Source: Corallococcus sp. NCRR
GTDB taxonomy: Bacteria; Myxococcota; Myxococcia; Myxococcales; Myxococcaceae
DNA: 64,000 bases
Assembly: GCF_026965535.1 (NCBI RefSeq)
Contig: NZ_CP114039.1
Span: forward strand, 1,364,001-1,428,000
Direction: 5' to 3'
Positions 19,125 to 30,453 of the stretch are shown here, piece after piece. The notes under the pieces are model-generated. The model was not told the origin of the DNA. It ran no database searches and worked only from the letters and a program-made list of their open reading frames with translations. Every line of letters starts with the position of its first letter. The stretch's first letter is position 1. The position numbers were made by a program, and so were the translations under genes.

Positions 19125-20429
19125 ATGAGCGCCGACACGAAGCCCTCCTCCCGCCTCTACCTGTGGGTGCTGGCCGCCATCTTCGCGGGGGGCCTGCTGG
19201 GCCACTTCGCGCCGTCCACCGCGGTGAAGCTCAAGCCGCTGGGCGACGGGTTCATCGCGCTGGTGAAGATGCTCATCTCCCCGGTCATCTTCCTGACCGT
19301 GGTGCTGGGCGTGGCCAACGTGGCGGACATGAAGAAGGTGGGCCGGGTGGGCGGCAAGGCGCTGCTCTACTTCGAGGTCATCTCCACGTTCGCGCTCCTC
19401 ATCGGCGTGCTGGTGGTGACGGTGCTCAAGCCCGGCTCCGGCTTCAACGTGGACCCGCGCACGCTGGACGCGAGCGCCGTGGCCCGCTTCGCCCAGCAGG
19501 CGCATGACCAGTCCACCCTGGGCTTCCTGCTGCACATCATCCCGCGCACCTTCGTGGACGCCTTCACCGGCGAGGGCGACCTGCTCCAGGTGCTGCTCCT
19601 GGCGCTGCTGTTCGGCTTCTCTCTGACGGCCATTGGCGCGCAGGCGAAGCCCGTGGTCGTCCTCTTCGAGGCGCTCTCCAAGGCCTTCTTCCACATGATT
19701 GGCGCGGTGATGAAGCTGGCGCCCATTGGCGCGGGCGCGTCCATGGCCTTCACCCTGGGCGCCTACGGCGTCACCAGCCTGGGGCCGCTCCTGCGCCTCA
19801 TGGGCTGCTTCTACCTGGCGTGCGTGCTCTTCGTCGTCGTCGTGCTGGGGCTCGTCGCGCGGGCGACGGGCTTCTCCATCCTGAAGTTCCTGCGCTACAT
19901 CCGCGCGGAGCTGTTCCTGGTGCTGGGCACGTCGTCGTCCGAGTCCGCGCTGGTGCCGCTGATGCAGAAGCTGGAGCGGCTGGGCTGCTCCAAGTCCGTG
20001 GTGGGCCTGGTGGTGCCCAGCGGCTACTCCTTCAACCTGGACGGCACCAACATCTACCTCACCATGGCGGCGCTGTTCGTGGCGCAGGCGCTCAACGTGG
20101 ACCTGACGTTCACGCAGACGGCCACGCTGCTGGGCGTGGCCATGCTCACGTCCAAGGGCGCCTCCGGCGTGACGGGCGCGGGCTTCATCACCCTGGCCGC
20201 CACGCTGGCGGTGGTGCCGTCCGTGCCGGTGGCGGGGCTGGCGCTCATCCTGGGCATCGACCGGTTCATGAGCGAGGCGCGCGCGCTCACCAACTTCATT
20301 GGCAACGGCGTGGCCAGCATCGTCGTGTCCCGCTGGGAGAACGAGCTGGACCGCGAACGGCTGCGCGCGGAGCTCAACGGGCAGCCCGTCCCCGAGGTCC
20401 CGCCCGCCGACGCGGGGACGCCGGCCTGA
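19125..20429 (+). CDS. dctA: C4-dicarboxylate/proton or sodium symporter DctA
   Basis: The 434-residue transporter matches the DctA family along its length: LLGHF near the N-terminus, [61 protein letters not shown] and [19 protein letters not shown] in the substrate-binding re-entrant loops. It imports succinate, fumarate and malate through the inner membrane. The short Pro-rich C-terminus is ordinary. It lies directly behind the antiporter gene and is convergent with a receiver gene, 6 bases apart. Confidence 0.92.
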   Translation: MSADTKPSSRLYLWVLAAIFAGGLLGHFAPSTAVKLKPLGDGFIALVKMLISPVIFLTVVLGVANVADMKKVGRVGGKALLYFEVISTFALLIGVLVVTVLKPGSGFNVDPRTLDASAVARFAQQAHDQSTLGFLLHIIPRTFVDAFTGEGDLLQVLLLALLFGFSLTAIGAQAKPVVVLFEALSKAFFHMIGAVMKLAPIGAGASMAFTLGAYGVTSLGPLLRLMGCFYLACVLFVVVVLGLVARATGFSILKFLRYIRAELFLVLGTSSSESALVPLMQKLERLGCSKSVVGLVVPSGYSFNLDGTNIYLTMAALFVAQALNVDLTFTQTATLLGVAMLTSKGASGVTGAGFITLAATLAVVPSVPVAGLALILGIDRFMSEARALTNFIGNGVASIVVSRWENELDRERLRAELNGQPVPEVPPADAGTPA

Positions 20430-20435
20430 GCCGGA

Positions 20436-20858
20436 TCAGGGGCGCGCCACCGCGTCGCGCACCGCCTCCTTCAGCACGTCCAGGTCCACCGGCTTGTCGA
20501 GCAACCGGCGGGCGCCCAGCCGCAGGGCCTCCGCGTGCGTCTCCTCGTCCGCGAAGGCGCTGAGCAGCAGCACCGGGCACGCGATGCCCTGCGCGCGCAG
20601 CCTCCCGAGCGCCTCCAGCCCGGTGCGCCCCGGCATGCGCACGTCGCTGACGATGAGGTCCGGCGGGGCGAGCGAGCCTCCGTGGCCCTGCATCATCGTC
20701 ACGTAGTCCCCCAGCTCGAAGCCGTCCTCCACCTCCACCACCGTGTAGCCCGCGCGCTTGAGCGTCCGCACGAGCATGGCGCGCATCGCGTCGTCGTCCT
20801 CGGCCACCAGGATGCGCGGGGCGTGCGTGGCTTCTTCTCGCGGAGGTGCGTTCGTCAT
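20436..20858 (-). CDS. Single-domain response regulator
   Basis: The 140-residue receiver has ILVAEDDDAMR, acceptor Asp72 in IVSDVRMPGRTG and the conserved Lys in LLDKPVDLDVL. No output domain is present, so it acts as a CheY/Spo0F-like phosphate shuttle. The start is uncertain: GTG 20888 and ATG 20876 are also in frame. It is transcribed away from the small secreted protein gene at 21098. No kinase is directly adjacent on its strand; the nearest kinase, at 21393, has its own regulator. Confidence 0.88.
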   Translation of the reverse strand: MTNAPPREEATHAPRILVAEDDDAMRAMLVRTLKRAGYTVVEVEDGFELGDYVTMMQGHGGSLAPPDLIVSDVRMPGRTGLEALGRLRAQGIACPVLLLSAFADEETHAEALRLGARRLLDKPVDLDVLKEAVRDAVARP

Positions 20859-21021
20859 TTGATTGCGGAGGAGCATGGCGCATGCCACGTGCCCTCAAGA
20901 GACGTGGATCCGTCATGTCGCGTGGGGCTCCGGGGCATCCTGCCCCCGCCGGGGCAATGTGCCCCAGGCATGCATGGACATCGTGCCCCGCGTTGGCAGC
21001 CCCCCGCTCTGGGGCGCGTGT

Positions 21022-21037
21022 TGGCATGGCCAATGCT
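21022..21037 (+). promoter_or_regulatory. Candidate sigma-54 promoter
   Basis: TTGGCATGGCCAATGC has GG at 21023-21024 and GC at 21035-21036, with exactly ten bases between them, and matches the -24/-12 consensus (TGGCAC-N5-TTGC) at all but two informative positions. Transcription would begin about 50 bases before the small secreted protein gene at 21098. An NtrC-type sigma-54 activator is encoded nearby at 22853. Read by eye only. Confidence 0.5.
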
Positions 21038-21097
21038 CTAGCCCCGGTCAGCCCGCACGCCACTCCACACCTCGCGGGTCTGATTCGGAGTCTCTCC

Positions 21098-21292
21098 ATG
21101 AAGCGCACTTCCGCCCTGGTCCTCGGCCTGTCCCTGTCCCTCGCCTCCATGGGCGCGTTCGCCGCGGCCCCCAAGCCCGCCAAGAGCGCGCCCACCGCCC
21201 AGGCGAAGGCCGGCACCAAGGCGAAGAAGGCGAAGACGGGCACCTCCCAGAAGGCCCCCGCCGCTCCGGCCGAAGGCTCGAGCAGCAACTAG
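21098..21292 (+). CDS. Small secreted Lys/Ala-rich protein
   Basis: This 64-residue protein begins with a clean signal peptide (MKRTSALVLGLSLSLASMGAFAAA, cleavage likely after AFA) and leaves a mature peptide of about 40 residues made almost only of Ala, Lys, Pro, Ser, Thr and Gly. GGAG lies 7 bases before the ATG. No domain is recognisable. Such short, basic, low-complexity peptides could bind surface polymers or nucleic acid, but nothing in the sequence proves a role. A sigma-54-like promoter lies upstream, and a kinase/NtrC pair follows after 100 bases. Confidence 0.7.
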   Translation: MKRTSALVLGLSLSLASMGAFAAAPKPAKSAPTAQAKAGTKAKKAKTGTSQKAPAAPAEGSSSN

Positions 21293-21392
21293 CCACACAC
21301 TGTCGTGACGCAGCACCCGCGGTACCCGTAGCGTACCTCCCCGGTCCGTGTGTTCCTTCCCCCTCACGCACGAACCGGGGGTTGCCTCTTCC

Positions 21393-22852
21393 GTGAAGCT
21401 CGCTCGCAAATTCACCCTGGCCCTCGTGCTGCTCGCCGTCGCGGTGATGGCCGGGCTCCAGGCGTTCCAGGTCAACCGGGAGCTCGCCCGGTCGGAAATC
21501 GACACGCAGCACGACCACCGCCTGCTCGGGCACACGCTGGCCGGCTCCATTGGCAAGGCGTGGCAGCTGGCGGGCGAGGCCGAGGCGCTCACGCTCCTCA
21601 ACCAGGCCAACCGCTTCCAGGAGCAGGTGCGGCTGCGGTGGGTGTGGCTGGATGGCGGCCCGGGCTCCGGCTTCGCGCCGGCGCTGCCCCCGACCCTGCT
21701 GCTCAGCCTGCGCGCGGGCAACGACGGCTGGCTGATGGACACCACCACCAGCCCGGGCGTGCTGCGCTCATACACGCCGGTGTTCCTGGGCCGGCGCATG
21801 GGCGCCATTGAAATCACCGAGTCCATGTCCGAACAGGAGATGCACGTGCGCACCACCGTGGTGGGCACCTTCATCGCCACGGCGGCGCTCTCCCTGTTCT
21901 TCCTGTTGGCCGCCATGGCCATGGGCCGCAGGCTGGTGGGCCGGCCCGTGGAGCAGCTGGTGCATCTGGCCGGACGGATTGGCGAGGGCGACCTCACCGC
22001 GCGCGTGCCCCTGCGGCGCGAGCAGGGCGATGAGCTGACGACACTGGCGGTGGCCATGAACCGGATGGGTGAGCAGTTGGAGGAGACGCGCGCGCGGCTG
22101 GCGTCGGAGACGGCGGCGCGCCTGCGCACGGTGGAGCACCTGCGGCACGCGGACCGGCTCACCACGGTGGGCAAGCTCGCGTCCGGCGTGGCGCACGAAC
22201 TGGGCACGCCGCTCAACGTCGTGATGGGCCGCGCGAAGATGGTCTCCTCCGGCGAGGCGGAGGGCGACGAGGTGAACGAGTGCGCCCGCATCATCTTCCA
22301 ACAGGCCCAGCACATGACCGGCATCATCCGGCAGCTGCTGGACTTCGCCCGGCGCCGCACGCCGTCCCGCGCGCCAGAGGACCTGTCCCTGCTGGCGGAG
22401 CGCACGCTGTCCCTGCTCAAGCCCATGGCCACCAAGCGGGGCGTGACGCTGTCCCAGGAGGTGCCCGCGGGCTTCACCGTGGAGGTGGACGCGGGGCAGT
22501 TCCAGCAGGTGCTCACCAACCTGGTGATGAACGGCCTCCACGCGATGAACCGGCCCGGCACCCTGCGGGTGCGCTCGCAGGTGCTGCGCGCCACGCCGCC
22601 CGCGGACGTGGGCGGCCCGGAGCAGGACTGGGTGCGGCTGGACGTGGAGGACGAGGGGACGGGCATCCCCGCGGACGTGCTGCCCCACGTCTTCGAGCCC
22701 TTCTTCACCACCAAGGACGTGGGCGAGGGAACGGGGCTCGGGTTGTCCGTCTCCTATGGGATGGTGCGGGACCACGGCGGCTGGATTGACGTGAAAAGCG
22801 AGCCGGGCCGTGGGAGTTGTTTCTCCATCTACCTGCCGCCGGGGACACACGC

Positions 22853-22871
<19 letters not shown>
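21393..22871 (+). CDS. Membrane sensor histidine kinase, NtrB-like partner of the next gene
   Basis: This 492-residue kinase has a first membrane segment at residues 6-25, a periplasmic sensor of about 130 residues, a second membrane segment (VVGTFIATAALSLFFLLAAMAM), a HAMP domain (RIGEGDLTARVPL), an H-box with His268 in ASGVAHELGTPLNVV and an HATPase with FFTTKDVGEGTGLGLSVSYG. GTG 21393 is chosen since it lies right before the first membrane helix. Its stop overlaps the NtrC-type regulator by 19 bases, so the two form a cognate pair. The periplasmic domain is not a type I can name. Confidence 0.9.
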
Positions 22872-24241
<1,370 letters not shown>

Positions 24242-24688
24242 GCCGGGGGGAACGGGACCCACCGCCCCCGGGTGGCGTCCACCCCGTTTTCCCATCCCCT
24301 GGGAAGCCCTGGAGCATCCGCTCCGGCCACAACCCTCCGCCCGGGGCACAAGTCGCGGGTCACCCCTCGGGGCGGGCCCCCGCTTTGCTTTTCGCGGGGT
24401 ATGGTTCCGGGAGGATGCGCCCCGGCCCCGTCCCAACCCGAGTCTTCTGTCTCATGGCGGACCTCGCGCGCGGCGGGGGCGACAAGAACAACACTGACCC
24501 GTTTCCTCCTGGAGGTTCCTCCCTACCCTCGGAAATCCACGAGTCCTTGTTTCGCGTAGACAGGCGGTCAGGACGCCTTTCGCCGTCCTGGTTCCGTGTT
24601 CCGGCGTTGAAGCCGGGCACGCTCCGCGGCACCGCTGTGTTTCCCACCTGAAGGAACCCGCTCCCCGTCGCACCCCGACGACCCACCG
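24242..24688 (+). other. 447-base intergenic region
   Basis: The region holds no convincing gene. A GC-rich stem (24243-24249 with 24265-24271) just after the NtrC stop could end transcription but has no good T-run. An open frame at 24385-24651 (88 codons) shows neither a signal peptide nor a recognisable domain and lacks a ribosome site. The middle (about 24480-24600) is lower in GC than the surroundings, so the promoter of the kinase gene at 24689 probably lies here. Confidence 0.4.
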
Positions 24689-26206
24689 ATGGCCCAAGCT
24701 CCCGCCCGCCCGCGTTCCCGTCCTTCCGCCCCGTCCCCGACGGAGGCCTCTGGCCCGGGTCTGCAAGCGCTGCTGGAGGCGCTGCCAGAGGCCTTCCTCG
24801 GCGTGGACGCGGGCTGGCGCATCACCTGGCTGAGCCGGCGCATGCGCGAGCTCCTGGGGGCCCGCGTCCAGCCGGGCGATGACCTGCGCAAGAAGGTGGC
24901 GGACGTGCTGGGCCTGGGCCCGCACCTGCGCCTGGACGTGCCCGCGACCGAGCAGCCCTCCGCCGAGTCCTACGAGCACCGCTGGCACGAGGGGGGCCTC
25001 TGCTTCGAGGTGAGCACCCGCCCCGTGGACGGCGGCCTGCTGGTGCACTGCCGCGACATCTCCCGCGAGTTCCAGGCCCGCCACGAGCTGCAGCGCGTGG
25101 GGCAGCTCTTCCAGGCGGTGATGGAGGGCACCACCGACGCCATCTACATCAAGGACATGGAGGGCAGGTACCAGGTCATCAACTCCGCGGGCGCGCGCGC
25201 CGTGGGCCGCACCGTGTCCGAGGTGCGCGGGCGCACCGACGCGGAGCTGTTCCCGCCCGACGAGGCCCGCGTCAACACGAAGCACGACCGGGACGTGCTC
25301 AAGGCGGGCCACCCCCTCACCTACGAGGACACGCAGCGCGACCCCGGCGGGGACCCGCGCGTGTGGATGTCCACCAAGGGCCCGCTGCGCGACCCGGAGG
25401 GCCACGTGTTCGGCCTGTTCGGCATCAGCCGCGACATCACCCAGCGCAAGTGGGCCGAGGACGAGGTGCGCCGGCACGCCGAGTTCCAGGAACACCTGAT
25501 GGGCATCATCAGCCACGACATCCGCAGCCCGCTCGGCGCCATCATGAACTGGTCGCGCGTGCTCGCGGCCGGCGGACCCGCCGAGGAGACGGCGCGCACC
25601 AGCCAGCGCATCGCCACCGCGGCGGTGCGCATCGAACGGCTGACGCGCCTGCTGCTGGACTTCACCCGCGCGCGGCTGGTGGGCGGCGTGGTGATTGAAC
25701 CGCGCGGCACGGACACGCAGGAGCTCCTGGCCAAGGTGGCGCACGAGTTCCGCGTGGCCTTCCCCAAGCGCGACATCGTCGTGGAGCACAAGGGCAACAC
25801 GCAGGGGCACTGGGACCCGGACCGCCTGGCGCAGGTGGTGTCCAACCTGGTGGAGAACGCCCTCAAGTACGGCCCGGCGGACGCGCCCGTGCTGCTGTCC
25901 ACGCGCGGGCTGCGCAACAAGGTGGTGGTGACGGTCCACAACCAGGGCCGCCCCATCCCGGAAGCCACCCTGCCCCACCTCTTCGAGCCCTTCCGCCAGG
26001 GACCGCAGCAGACGCGCACGCTGAAGATGAGCTACGGCCTGGGGCTCTACATCGTGCGCGAAATCGTGCACGCCCACGGCGGCACCATCGACGTGACGTC
26101 CACCGAGGACGACGGCACCACCTTCACCGTCACGCTGCCGCGCCGCGCGCCGCCCCGCAAAGGGCCGCCGCCGGAGCCGCCTTCGCCCCCCTCGCACCGC
26201 GCCTGA
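24689..26206 (+). CDS. Dual-PAS sensor histidine kinase
   Basis: This 505-residue soluble kinase has two PAS domains (about 25-125 and 135-255; the second contains GTTDAIYIKDMEGRYQVIN), an H-box LMGIISHDIRSPLGAIMNW with His276, and an HATPase with LVENALKYGPADAP and GLGLYIVREIVHAHGGTIDV. It belongs to the same paralogue group as the kinases at 36083, 38681 and 58619, sharing the LMGI-HD-R-PL box and the IVHAHGGTIDVTST block. No receiver is adjacent. It is convergent with the second cheB, six bases apart. Confidence 0.9.
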   Translation: MAQAPARPRSRPSAPSPTEASGPGLQALLEALPEAFLGVDAGWRITWLSRRMRELLGARVQPGDDLRKKVADVLGLGPHLRLDVPATEQPSAESYEHRWHEGGLCFEVSTRPVDGGLLVHCRDISREFQARHELQRVGQLFQAVMEGTTDAIYIKDMEGRYQVINSAGARAVGRTVSEVRGRTDAELFPPDEARVNTKHDRDVLKAGHPLTYEDTQRDPGGDPRVWMSTKGPLRDPEGHVFGLFGISRDITQRKWAEDEVRRHAEFQEHLMGIISHDIRSPLGAIMNWSRVLAAGGPAEETARTSQRIATAAVRIERLTRLLLDFTRARLVGGVVIEPRGTDTQELLAKVAHEFRVAFPKRDIVVEHKGNTQGHWDPDRLAQVVSNLVENALKYGPADAPVLLSTRGLRNKVVVTVHNQGRPIPEATLPHLFEPFRQGPQQTRTLKMSYGLGLYIVREIVHAHGGTIDVTSTEDDGTTFTVTLPRRAPPRKGPPPEPPSPPSHRA

Positions 26207-26212
26207 GGCCCG

Positions 26213-27247
26213 TCAGACGAAGCGCGAGAGGAGCGGCACCAGCGCGTCCAGCGGCGCGCTGCCGTTGGACAGGCCGGCCTCCGCCACCGCGCGCGGCATG
26301 CCGTACACCACGCAGGAGGACTCCGCCTCCGTGAGCACCACGCCGCCCGAGGCGCGCAGGGCCCGCGCGCCCTGGAGCCCGTCCTCGCCCATGCCGGTGA
26401 GGACCAGCCCCAGCGCGTCCTTGCCCCAGACCTCCGCCACGCTCTGGAAGAGCACGTCCACGGAGGGGTGGTGCGGGGTGCCCAGCGGATGGCGGTCCAG
26501 CCGCACCAGGTTGAGCGCCCCGTGCCGCGCCACCTTCAGGTGGTGGCCCGCGCGCGCCAGCACCGCGCGGCCCGGCACCAGCTCCATGCCGTCCGCCGCC
26601 TCCACCACCTCCAGCGCGCTCTGCGAGTCCAGCCGCTTCGCCACGGCCTCCGTGTAGCCGGCGGGGATGTGCAGCGCGAGCACCACCGGCGCCGGGAAGT
26701 CCCGGGGCAGCGCGGACAGCAGCCGCGTCAGCGCCTGCGGCCCGCCCGTGGACGTGCCCACCGCCAGGAGCTTCGTCGACGTCGCGGGCAGGGGCGACTT
26801 GGGGGACAGGGCGTTCGCGGCCTCCGCCAGCTCCTGCTGGTAGCGCGGCACCGCGCGCCCCGCGACGCGCACCTTCTCCACCAGCTCCGCGCCCAGCTCA
26901 TAGAGCCGGTCCGTGGCGAGCGCCGTGGGCTTGTGCACCATGTCCACCGCGCCCGCCTGGAGCGCGGCCACCGCCAATTCACTGTCCGTGCCCGCGCTGC
27001 TCACCACCACCACGCGCGGCGCGTCCGGCATGCCGGACAGCGCGCGCAGGAAGCCCGTCCCGTCCAGCGACGGCATCACCAGGTCCAGGGTGATGACGTC
27101 CGGCTTGAGCTCCGCCACCCGCTCCAGCGCGTCCAGGCCGTCGCGCGCGGTGCCCACCACCTCCAGCCCCTCCGCCTCCGACAGCACCTTGCGCAGCACC
27201 TTGCGCGCGAACGCCGAGTCGTCCACCACCAGCACGCGCAACGTCAT
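26213..27247 (-). CDS. cheB: CheB methylesterase of the second chemosensory operon
   Basis: The 344-residue protein has a receiver (VLVVDDSAFARKVL, acceptor Asp in ITLDLVMPSLDG) and a methylesterase with GTSTGGPQALTRLL (catalytic Ser), LALHIPAGYTEAVA (His) and LTGMGEDGLQGA (Asp). The ATG at 27247 overlaps the cheR stop as ATGA. It is the last gene of a seven-gene minus-strand operon and would demethylate the long soluble MCP encoded at 30450-32993. Confidence 0.94.
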   Translation of the reverse strand: MTLRVLVVDDSAFARKVLRKVLSEAEGLEVVGTARDGLDALERVAELKPDVITLDLVMPSLDGTGFLRALSGMPDAPRVVVVSSAGTDSELAVAALQAGAVDMVHKPTALATDRLYELGAELVEKVRVAGRAVPRYQQELAEAANALSPKSPLPATSTKLLAVGTSTGGPQALTRLLSALPRDFPAPVVLALHIPAGYTEAVAKRLDSQSALEVVEAADGMELVPGRAVLARAGHHLKVARHGALNLVRLDRHPLGTPHHPSVDVLFQSVAEVWGKDALGLVLTGMGEDGLQGARALRASGGVVLTEAESSCVVYGMPRAVAEAGLSNGSAPLDALVPLLSRFV

Positions 27248-28065
27248 GAGTCCGCCTTGCTGTAGAAGAACGCGCCGCGGCGCTCCTCGCAGCGCAGCGC
27301 CGTGCCGAAGCGCATCAGGGATTCGGAGGTGCCCACCACCAGGTGCCCGCCCGGCCGCAGCGCCCGGGTGAGGCCATCCACCACGCGGCGCGCGGTGTCG
27401 TCCTGGAAGTAGATGAGCACGTTGCGGCAGAGGACGGCGTCGCAGCCGCCACGCTCCGGGTAGCCCTCCGTGTCCACCAGGTTGAGCTGGCGCCACTCCA
27501 CCCGGGCCATCAGGTCCGGCCGCACGCGGGGACGTCCGTCCACCATGTCCAGCCAGCGCCCCATCACGCCCGGGGGCAGCGCGCGCAGGCAGCGCAGGTT
27601 GTGCTCCCCCGCCTTCGCGCGCTCCAGCGCCCTGGAGCTCAGGTCCGTGGCCAGGATGGACACGTCATTCAGCACGCCGCGCGAGTCCAGCAGCATGGCC
27701 AGCGTGAGGGGCTCTTCACCGGTGGAGCACGCCGCGCACCACACGCGGGGCTTCCTGCCCGCGCGCACCTCCGGCACCAGCAGCTCGTCCACCAGCACCT
27801 CCAGCGCCTGGGGCTCGCGGAAGAAGTACGTCTCGTGGACGAGCAGCGCCTCCACCAGCGAGTCCAGCGTCTCCGGCCCCTTCGGGTCGTAGCGAAGGTA
27901 GTAGTAGTAATCGAGCAGCGAGTCGAACCCGGCATCCAGCGCCCGGGTGGACAGCTTCTCCGCCAGCAGGTCCCGGTCCTCGGGCCCGTAGTGCAGGCCC
28001 GAGCGCTGCTCGATGAGCATGGAGAGGATGGCCAGGACCTGCGGTGACAGCGGCAGCGTGCTCAT
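27244..28065 (-). CDS. cheR: CheR methyltransferase of the second chemosensory operon
   Basis: The 273-residue protein is a plain CheR without TPRs: an N-terminal helical domain, ETYFFREPQAL, the SAM loop WCAACSTGEEPLTLAMLL, and LCRNVLIYFQ. It methylates Glu residues of MCPs using S-adenosylmethionine. It overlaps cheB by four bases and lies 18 bases after the HEAT-repeat gene. Confidence 0.94.
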   Translation of the reverse strand: MSTLPLSPQVLAILSMLIEQRSGLHYGPEDRDLLAEKLSTRALDAGFDSLLDYYYYLRYDPKGPETLDSLVEALLVHETYFFREPQALEVLVDELLVPEVRAGRKPRVWCAACSTGEEPLTLAMLLDSRGVLNDVSILATDLSSRALERAKAGEHNLRCLRALPPGVMGRWLDMVDGRPRVRPDLMARVEWRQLNLVDTEGYPERGGCDAVLCRNVLIYFQDDTARRVVDGLTRALRPGGHLVVGTSESLMRFGTALRCEERRGAFFYSKADS

Positions 28066-28083
28066 GGGCCGTGGGTGTCCTAG

Positions 28084-30453
28084 CTAACGGCCAAGAGCCA
28101 GCAGACAGGCGCGGCGCACTTCGGGGTCTTCGTCGCGGTGGGCCGCCTTGTCCAGCGCCTCGCGCGCCTCCACCGTGCCCAGCGCCGCCACGGCGGGCGC
28201 GGTGGCCCGGCGGCCCGAGGGGCTCGCGCTGACGAGCGACTGCATCAGCGCCGCCTTCGCGTCCGCCCGGCGCATGCGCGCCAGCGCCGCCACCAGCAGG
28301 GGCGCCGTCGCGTCGTCCGCCACCTCCAGCGCCGCCATCAGCCCGGGCAGGCGCCCCTCCACGGGCAGCGCCAGCGCGGACACCACCTGCTCGCGCAGCA
28401 TCATGTCGCCCAGCAGCGACACCAGCTGCTGCGTCGCGTGGGAGCCCGTGCGCGTGGCGAGGAAGCCCACCGCCGCGCTGCGCACGCTGTCATCCCGGTC
28501 CCCGGCGGCGCGCAGGAGCGCGGGCAGCGTCTCCGGCGCGTCGTACTCCGCCACGGCGGACAGGGCCACGAGCCGCGTGGCGGGGTCCTCTGAATGCACC
28601 GCCTCCAGCAGCACCGGCAGCGCGTCCGGCCGCCGGGCCACGCCCAGCCCCAGCAGGGCCGCGCGGCGCACATCCGCGTCCGCGGACGAGGCCGCCCGGC
28701 GCAGCGCCGCCATGGCGCTCTCCGTGTGCATGTGCGCCAGCGCGTCCACCACCGCCACGCGCACCTGGCCCGCGTCGTCGTTGGCCAGCGCGACGATGGC
28801 GTCCGCGGCGGCCTCCTCGTTGAGCTTCCCCAGCGCCTGGCACGCGTAGTAGCGCACCCACGGGTCGCGGTCGTTCAGGCCGCCCAGGAGCGTGGAGGTG
28901 ATGCGCGCCTGCTTGTCCGTCTGGCCCAGCGCGCGCATGGCGGTGGCGCGCGTGCGCTCCGACTCGTGGCTCGCCGCGGCCAGGAGCGCGTCCACCGCGC
29001 GCGGGTCGTCGATGAAGGGCAGGCCGTAGATGGCCGCGTCGCGCAGCCGCTCGTCCGGGTCCCGCATGGCCAGAAGCAGCGCGTCCAGGCCGCGCGGGTA
29101 GCCGAAGTACGCCACGATGCGCAGCGCCGCCCGCCGCTGGCGCGCGTCCGTGGAGCGCGCCGCCTCCAGCGCCAGCTTCTCCGTCGTCTCGCTGCCCAGC
29201 GACTGGATGGCGCCCACCACCGCCTGCGACACGCGGGGGTCCTCGTCCGCCAGCCGCGCGAACAGGGCCGGCACCGCGGACGTGTCGCCAATGCGCGACA
29301 GCGTCTCCGCCGACAGCGCGCGCACCGTCGCGTCCCGGTCCTCCAGGCACAGCAGCACGTCCGGCACCGCCGCGGAGCGCTTGCCGACCAGGGGCAGGAG
29401 CGCCCGCCGCCGCGAGCTGTCACCCTCGCGCAGCGCCTGGAGGATCTGCGCGTCCGCCTCCGCGCCCAGCTCGCCCAGGGCCGCCGCCGCCGCGCGCGAC
29501 ACCCCCAGGTCCTGAGAGTCCAGGAGCTTCAGGAGCCCCGTGGCCGCGTCCGCGCCGCCCACCCAGCCCAGCAGGCGCGCCAGCGAGGTCTTCTCCCCCG
29601 CGTCCGCGCCCGCGATGACCTGGGCCAGCCTTCGTCCGGTGGGGTGCGGCTCCGACGAGCTGGAGCGCAGCACCGACGGCACCGTGCGCGCGCCGCCGAA
29701 GCGCTGCACCTGCGCGTCGTGGATTTCGACGAGCGCCACCGCCGCCACGCGCACCACCGCGTCGTTGCCGCGCTGGAGCAGGCCCACCAGCGCGGGCACC
29801 GCGGCCTCCTGGCCGGTGCGGCCCAACGCGCGCGCCGCCTCCAGGACGTAGAAGGGGTCGGACAACAGCGCCATCAGCGCCGGCACGACGGTGGGGTCGC
29901 CCGAGCGGCCCAGCACGTCGATGGCGGGGAAGATGCGGAAGAAGTTGCCGCTCCCCAGCGAGGACAGGAGCGCGTCCACCGCCGCGCCGCCGCCCACGCG
30001 GCCCAGCGCCTCGATGGCGGCCACCGCCACGTTGTCGTCCGGGTGGACGATGAGCCGCGACAAGAGCGGCACGGACCGCCGGCTGCGGCGGCGTCCCAGC
30101 ACCTGGGCGGCGTCACAGACGATGGCCGGGTTGGGGTCGTCCCCCAACAGCTCCACCGGGCCCTCCACCTCGCCCGTGGCGGCCACCAGCGCGTCCACCG
30201 CCGCGGCGATGCGCGCCTCGTTGTCCCGGCGGTGGCGAAGCACTTCACACAAGGGCTCCACCGCGGCGGTGCCCAGGCGCGCCAGCGCGGACACCACGGC
30301 GCGGCGCACCGCCCACGACGGCGCGTCCAGCCCGCTCACCAGCACCGGCAGGCTCGCCGGCCCCCGGCGCGATAACTGGTCCACCTCTTCCACCCGGGCG
30401 CGGTCCTCCGCGGACAGCGACAACGGGTGTTGTTTCGCGGTCGTGCTGCTCAC
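28084..30453 (-). CDS. HEAT-repeat protein embedded in a chemosensory operon
   Basis: The 789-residue protein is built almost wholly from HEAT/PBS-lyase-like helical repeats of about 30 residues, with recurring patterns such as A-LG-LG-A-V-L-L and VR-AAV-ALG (for example [20 protein letters not shown]). It has no signal peptide or membrane segment. HEAT solenoids are protein-binding scaffolds. Its GTG start overlaps the MCP stop as GTGA, so it is made together with the receptor and probably binds it or a sibling protein. A HEAT-repeat protein, Cpc7, is known from the Che7 system of Myxococcus xanthus, giving a precedent. Whether this is its counterpart is not known; the fatty-acid desaturase of that system is absent here. 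Confidence 0.88.
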   Translation of the reverse strand: MSSTTAKQHPLSLSAEDRARVEEVDQLSRRGPASLPVLVSGLDAPSWAVRRAVVSALARLGTAAVEPLCEVLRHRRDNEARIAAAVDALVAATGEVEGPVELLGDDPNPAIVCDAAQVLGRRRSRRSVPLLSRLIVHPDDNVAVAAIEALGRVGGGAAVDALLSSLGSGNFFRIFPAIDVLGRSGDPTVVPALMALLSDPFYVLEAARALGRTGQEAAVPALVGLLQRGNDAVVRVAAVALVEIHDAQVQRFGGARTVPSVLRSSSSEPHPTGRRLAQVIAGADAGEKTSLARLLGWVGGADAATGLLKLLDSQDLGVSRAAAAALGELGAEADAQILQALREGDSSRRRALLPLVGKRSAAVPDVLLCLEDRDATVRALSAETLSRIGDTSAVPALFARLADEDPRVSQAVVGAIQSLGSETTEKLALEAARSTDARQRRAALRIVAYFGYPRGLDALLLAMRDPDERLRDAAIYGLPFIDDPRAVDALLAAASHESERTRATAMRALGQTDKQARITSTLLGGLNDRDPWVRYYACQALGKLNEEAAADAIVALANDDAGQVRVAVVDALAHMHTESAMAALRRAASSADADVRRAALLGLGVARRPDALPVLLEAVHSEDPATRLVALSAVAEYDAPETLPALLRAAGDRDDSVRSAAVGFLATRTGSHATQQLVSLLGDMMLREQVVSALALPVEGRLPGLMAALEVADDATAPLLVAALARMRRADAKAALMQSLVSASPSGRRATAPAVAALGTVEAREALDKAAHRDEDPEVRRACLLALGR

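Noticed and set aside
24243-24271. GC-rich stem after the NtrC gene as a firm terminator
   Set aside because: Stem of seven bases, long loop and no T-run at the right place; noted only within the intergenic entry.
24360-24376. Second sigma-54-like element before the PAS kinase at 24689
   Set aside because: The GG-N10-GC spacing can be found, but the -24 part does not match TGGCAC; chance is likely in GC-rich DNA.
24385-24651. 88-codon frame in the gap before the kinase at 24689
   Set aside because: No ribosome site, no signal peptide, no recognisable domain; the composition looks non-coding.
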